Position numbers and translations under genes: made by a program
In this document: in pieces, positions 15,051 to 15,088 of the stretch
How the letters are laid out: each line of letters opens with the position of its first letter
Position numbering within the stretch: the stretch's first letter is position 1
The notes under the pieces: generated by a model
The model's input: the letters and a program-made list of their open reading frames with translations, nothing else
Database searches by the model: none
What the model was told of the DNA's origin: nothing
NCBI GenBank assembly: GCA_963657295.1
Contig: CAVKMX010000056.1
Coordinates: 1-15,088 of the forward strand
DNA length: 15,088 nucleotides
From: CAG-791 sp963657295
Lineage (GTDB): Bacteria; Bacillota; Clostridia; Lachnospirales; Lachnospiraceae
Reading direction: 5' to 3'

Positions 15051-15088
15051 GCTGTCACGATTCTACTCTGTAACGCTGTCACAATTCT
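15051..15088 (-). repeat. 14-bp direct repeat upstream of priA
   Basis: AGAATCGTGACAGC and AGAATTGTGACAGC (minus-strand reading; plus-strand positions 15051-15064 and 15075-15088) differ at one base and start 24 bp apart. They lie 45-82 nt upstream of the priA start codon, at the very end of the window. More copies might follow outside. They could be operator sites, part of a tandem repeat, or coding DNA of the end of an upstream gene. Nothing here decides between these. Confidence 0.5.

Overview
This window holds eleven complete protein-coding genes, all on the minus strand and closely packed. Gaps are 4-22 bp in most of the right half and widen to 41-288 bp at the priA-def junction and in the left third. 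The gene order priA-def-fmt-zinc peptidase-rsmB-rlmN-PP2C phosphatase-PASTA kinase-rsgA is a well-known housekeeping cluster of Firmicutes. The YugP-type peptidase between fmt and rsmB, the moderately high GC and the protein sequences suggest a class Clostridia organism, probably Lachnospiraceae or a relative. That placement is inference from gene order and protein style, not a database match.

In transcription order (right to left): priA (replication restart helicase) is followed by def and fmt, which remove and add the formyl group at protein N-termini, then a membrane zinc peptidase. Next come rsmB and rlmN, which modify 16S rRNA and 23S rRNA/tRNA, then a PP2C phosphatase with its partner PASTA-domain Ser/Thr kinase, then rsgA, a 30S-assembly GTPase. 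After rsgA the order becomes ychF (ribosome-associated ATPase), a small MscS-type mechanosensitive channel and lgt (prolipoprotein diacylglyceryl transferase). A perfect 26-bp-stem terminator hairpin closes the run at 114-170. Overall the genes link translation and ribosome maturation with cell-wall sensing and envelope functions.

Two things stand out. First, a 120-128 bp MITE-like element built of three hairpins sits exactly on the stop codon of the kinase gene. The CTAG at its border supplies the TAG stop, so the insertion left the protein intact while separating the kinase gene from rsgA. Second, the cytoplasmic linker of the PASTA kinase carries about 18 degenerate five-residue units with tyrosine at a strict spacing of five, an unusual low-complexity tract next to the membrane. 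Smaller oddities are a roughly 55-residue Ala/Gly/Arg-rich insertion and two perfect inverted repeats inside rsmB, a hairpin in the rsgA leader, and a 14-bp direct repeat upstream of priA. I found no CRISPR array, tRNA, rRNA, phage gene or defence system. Apart from the element and the kinase linker, this is an ordinary core-genome region.
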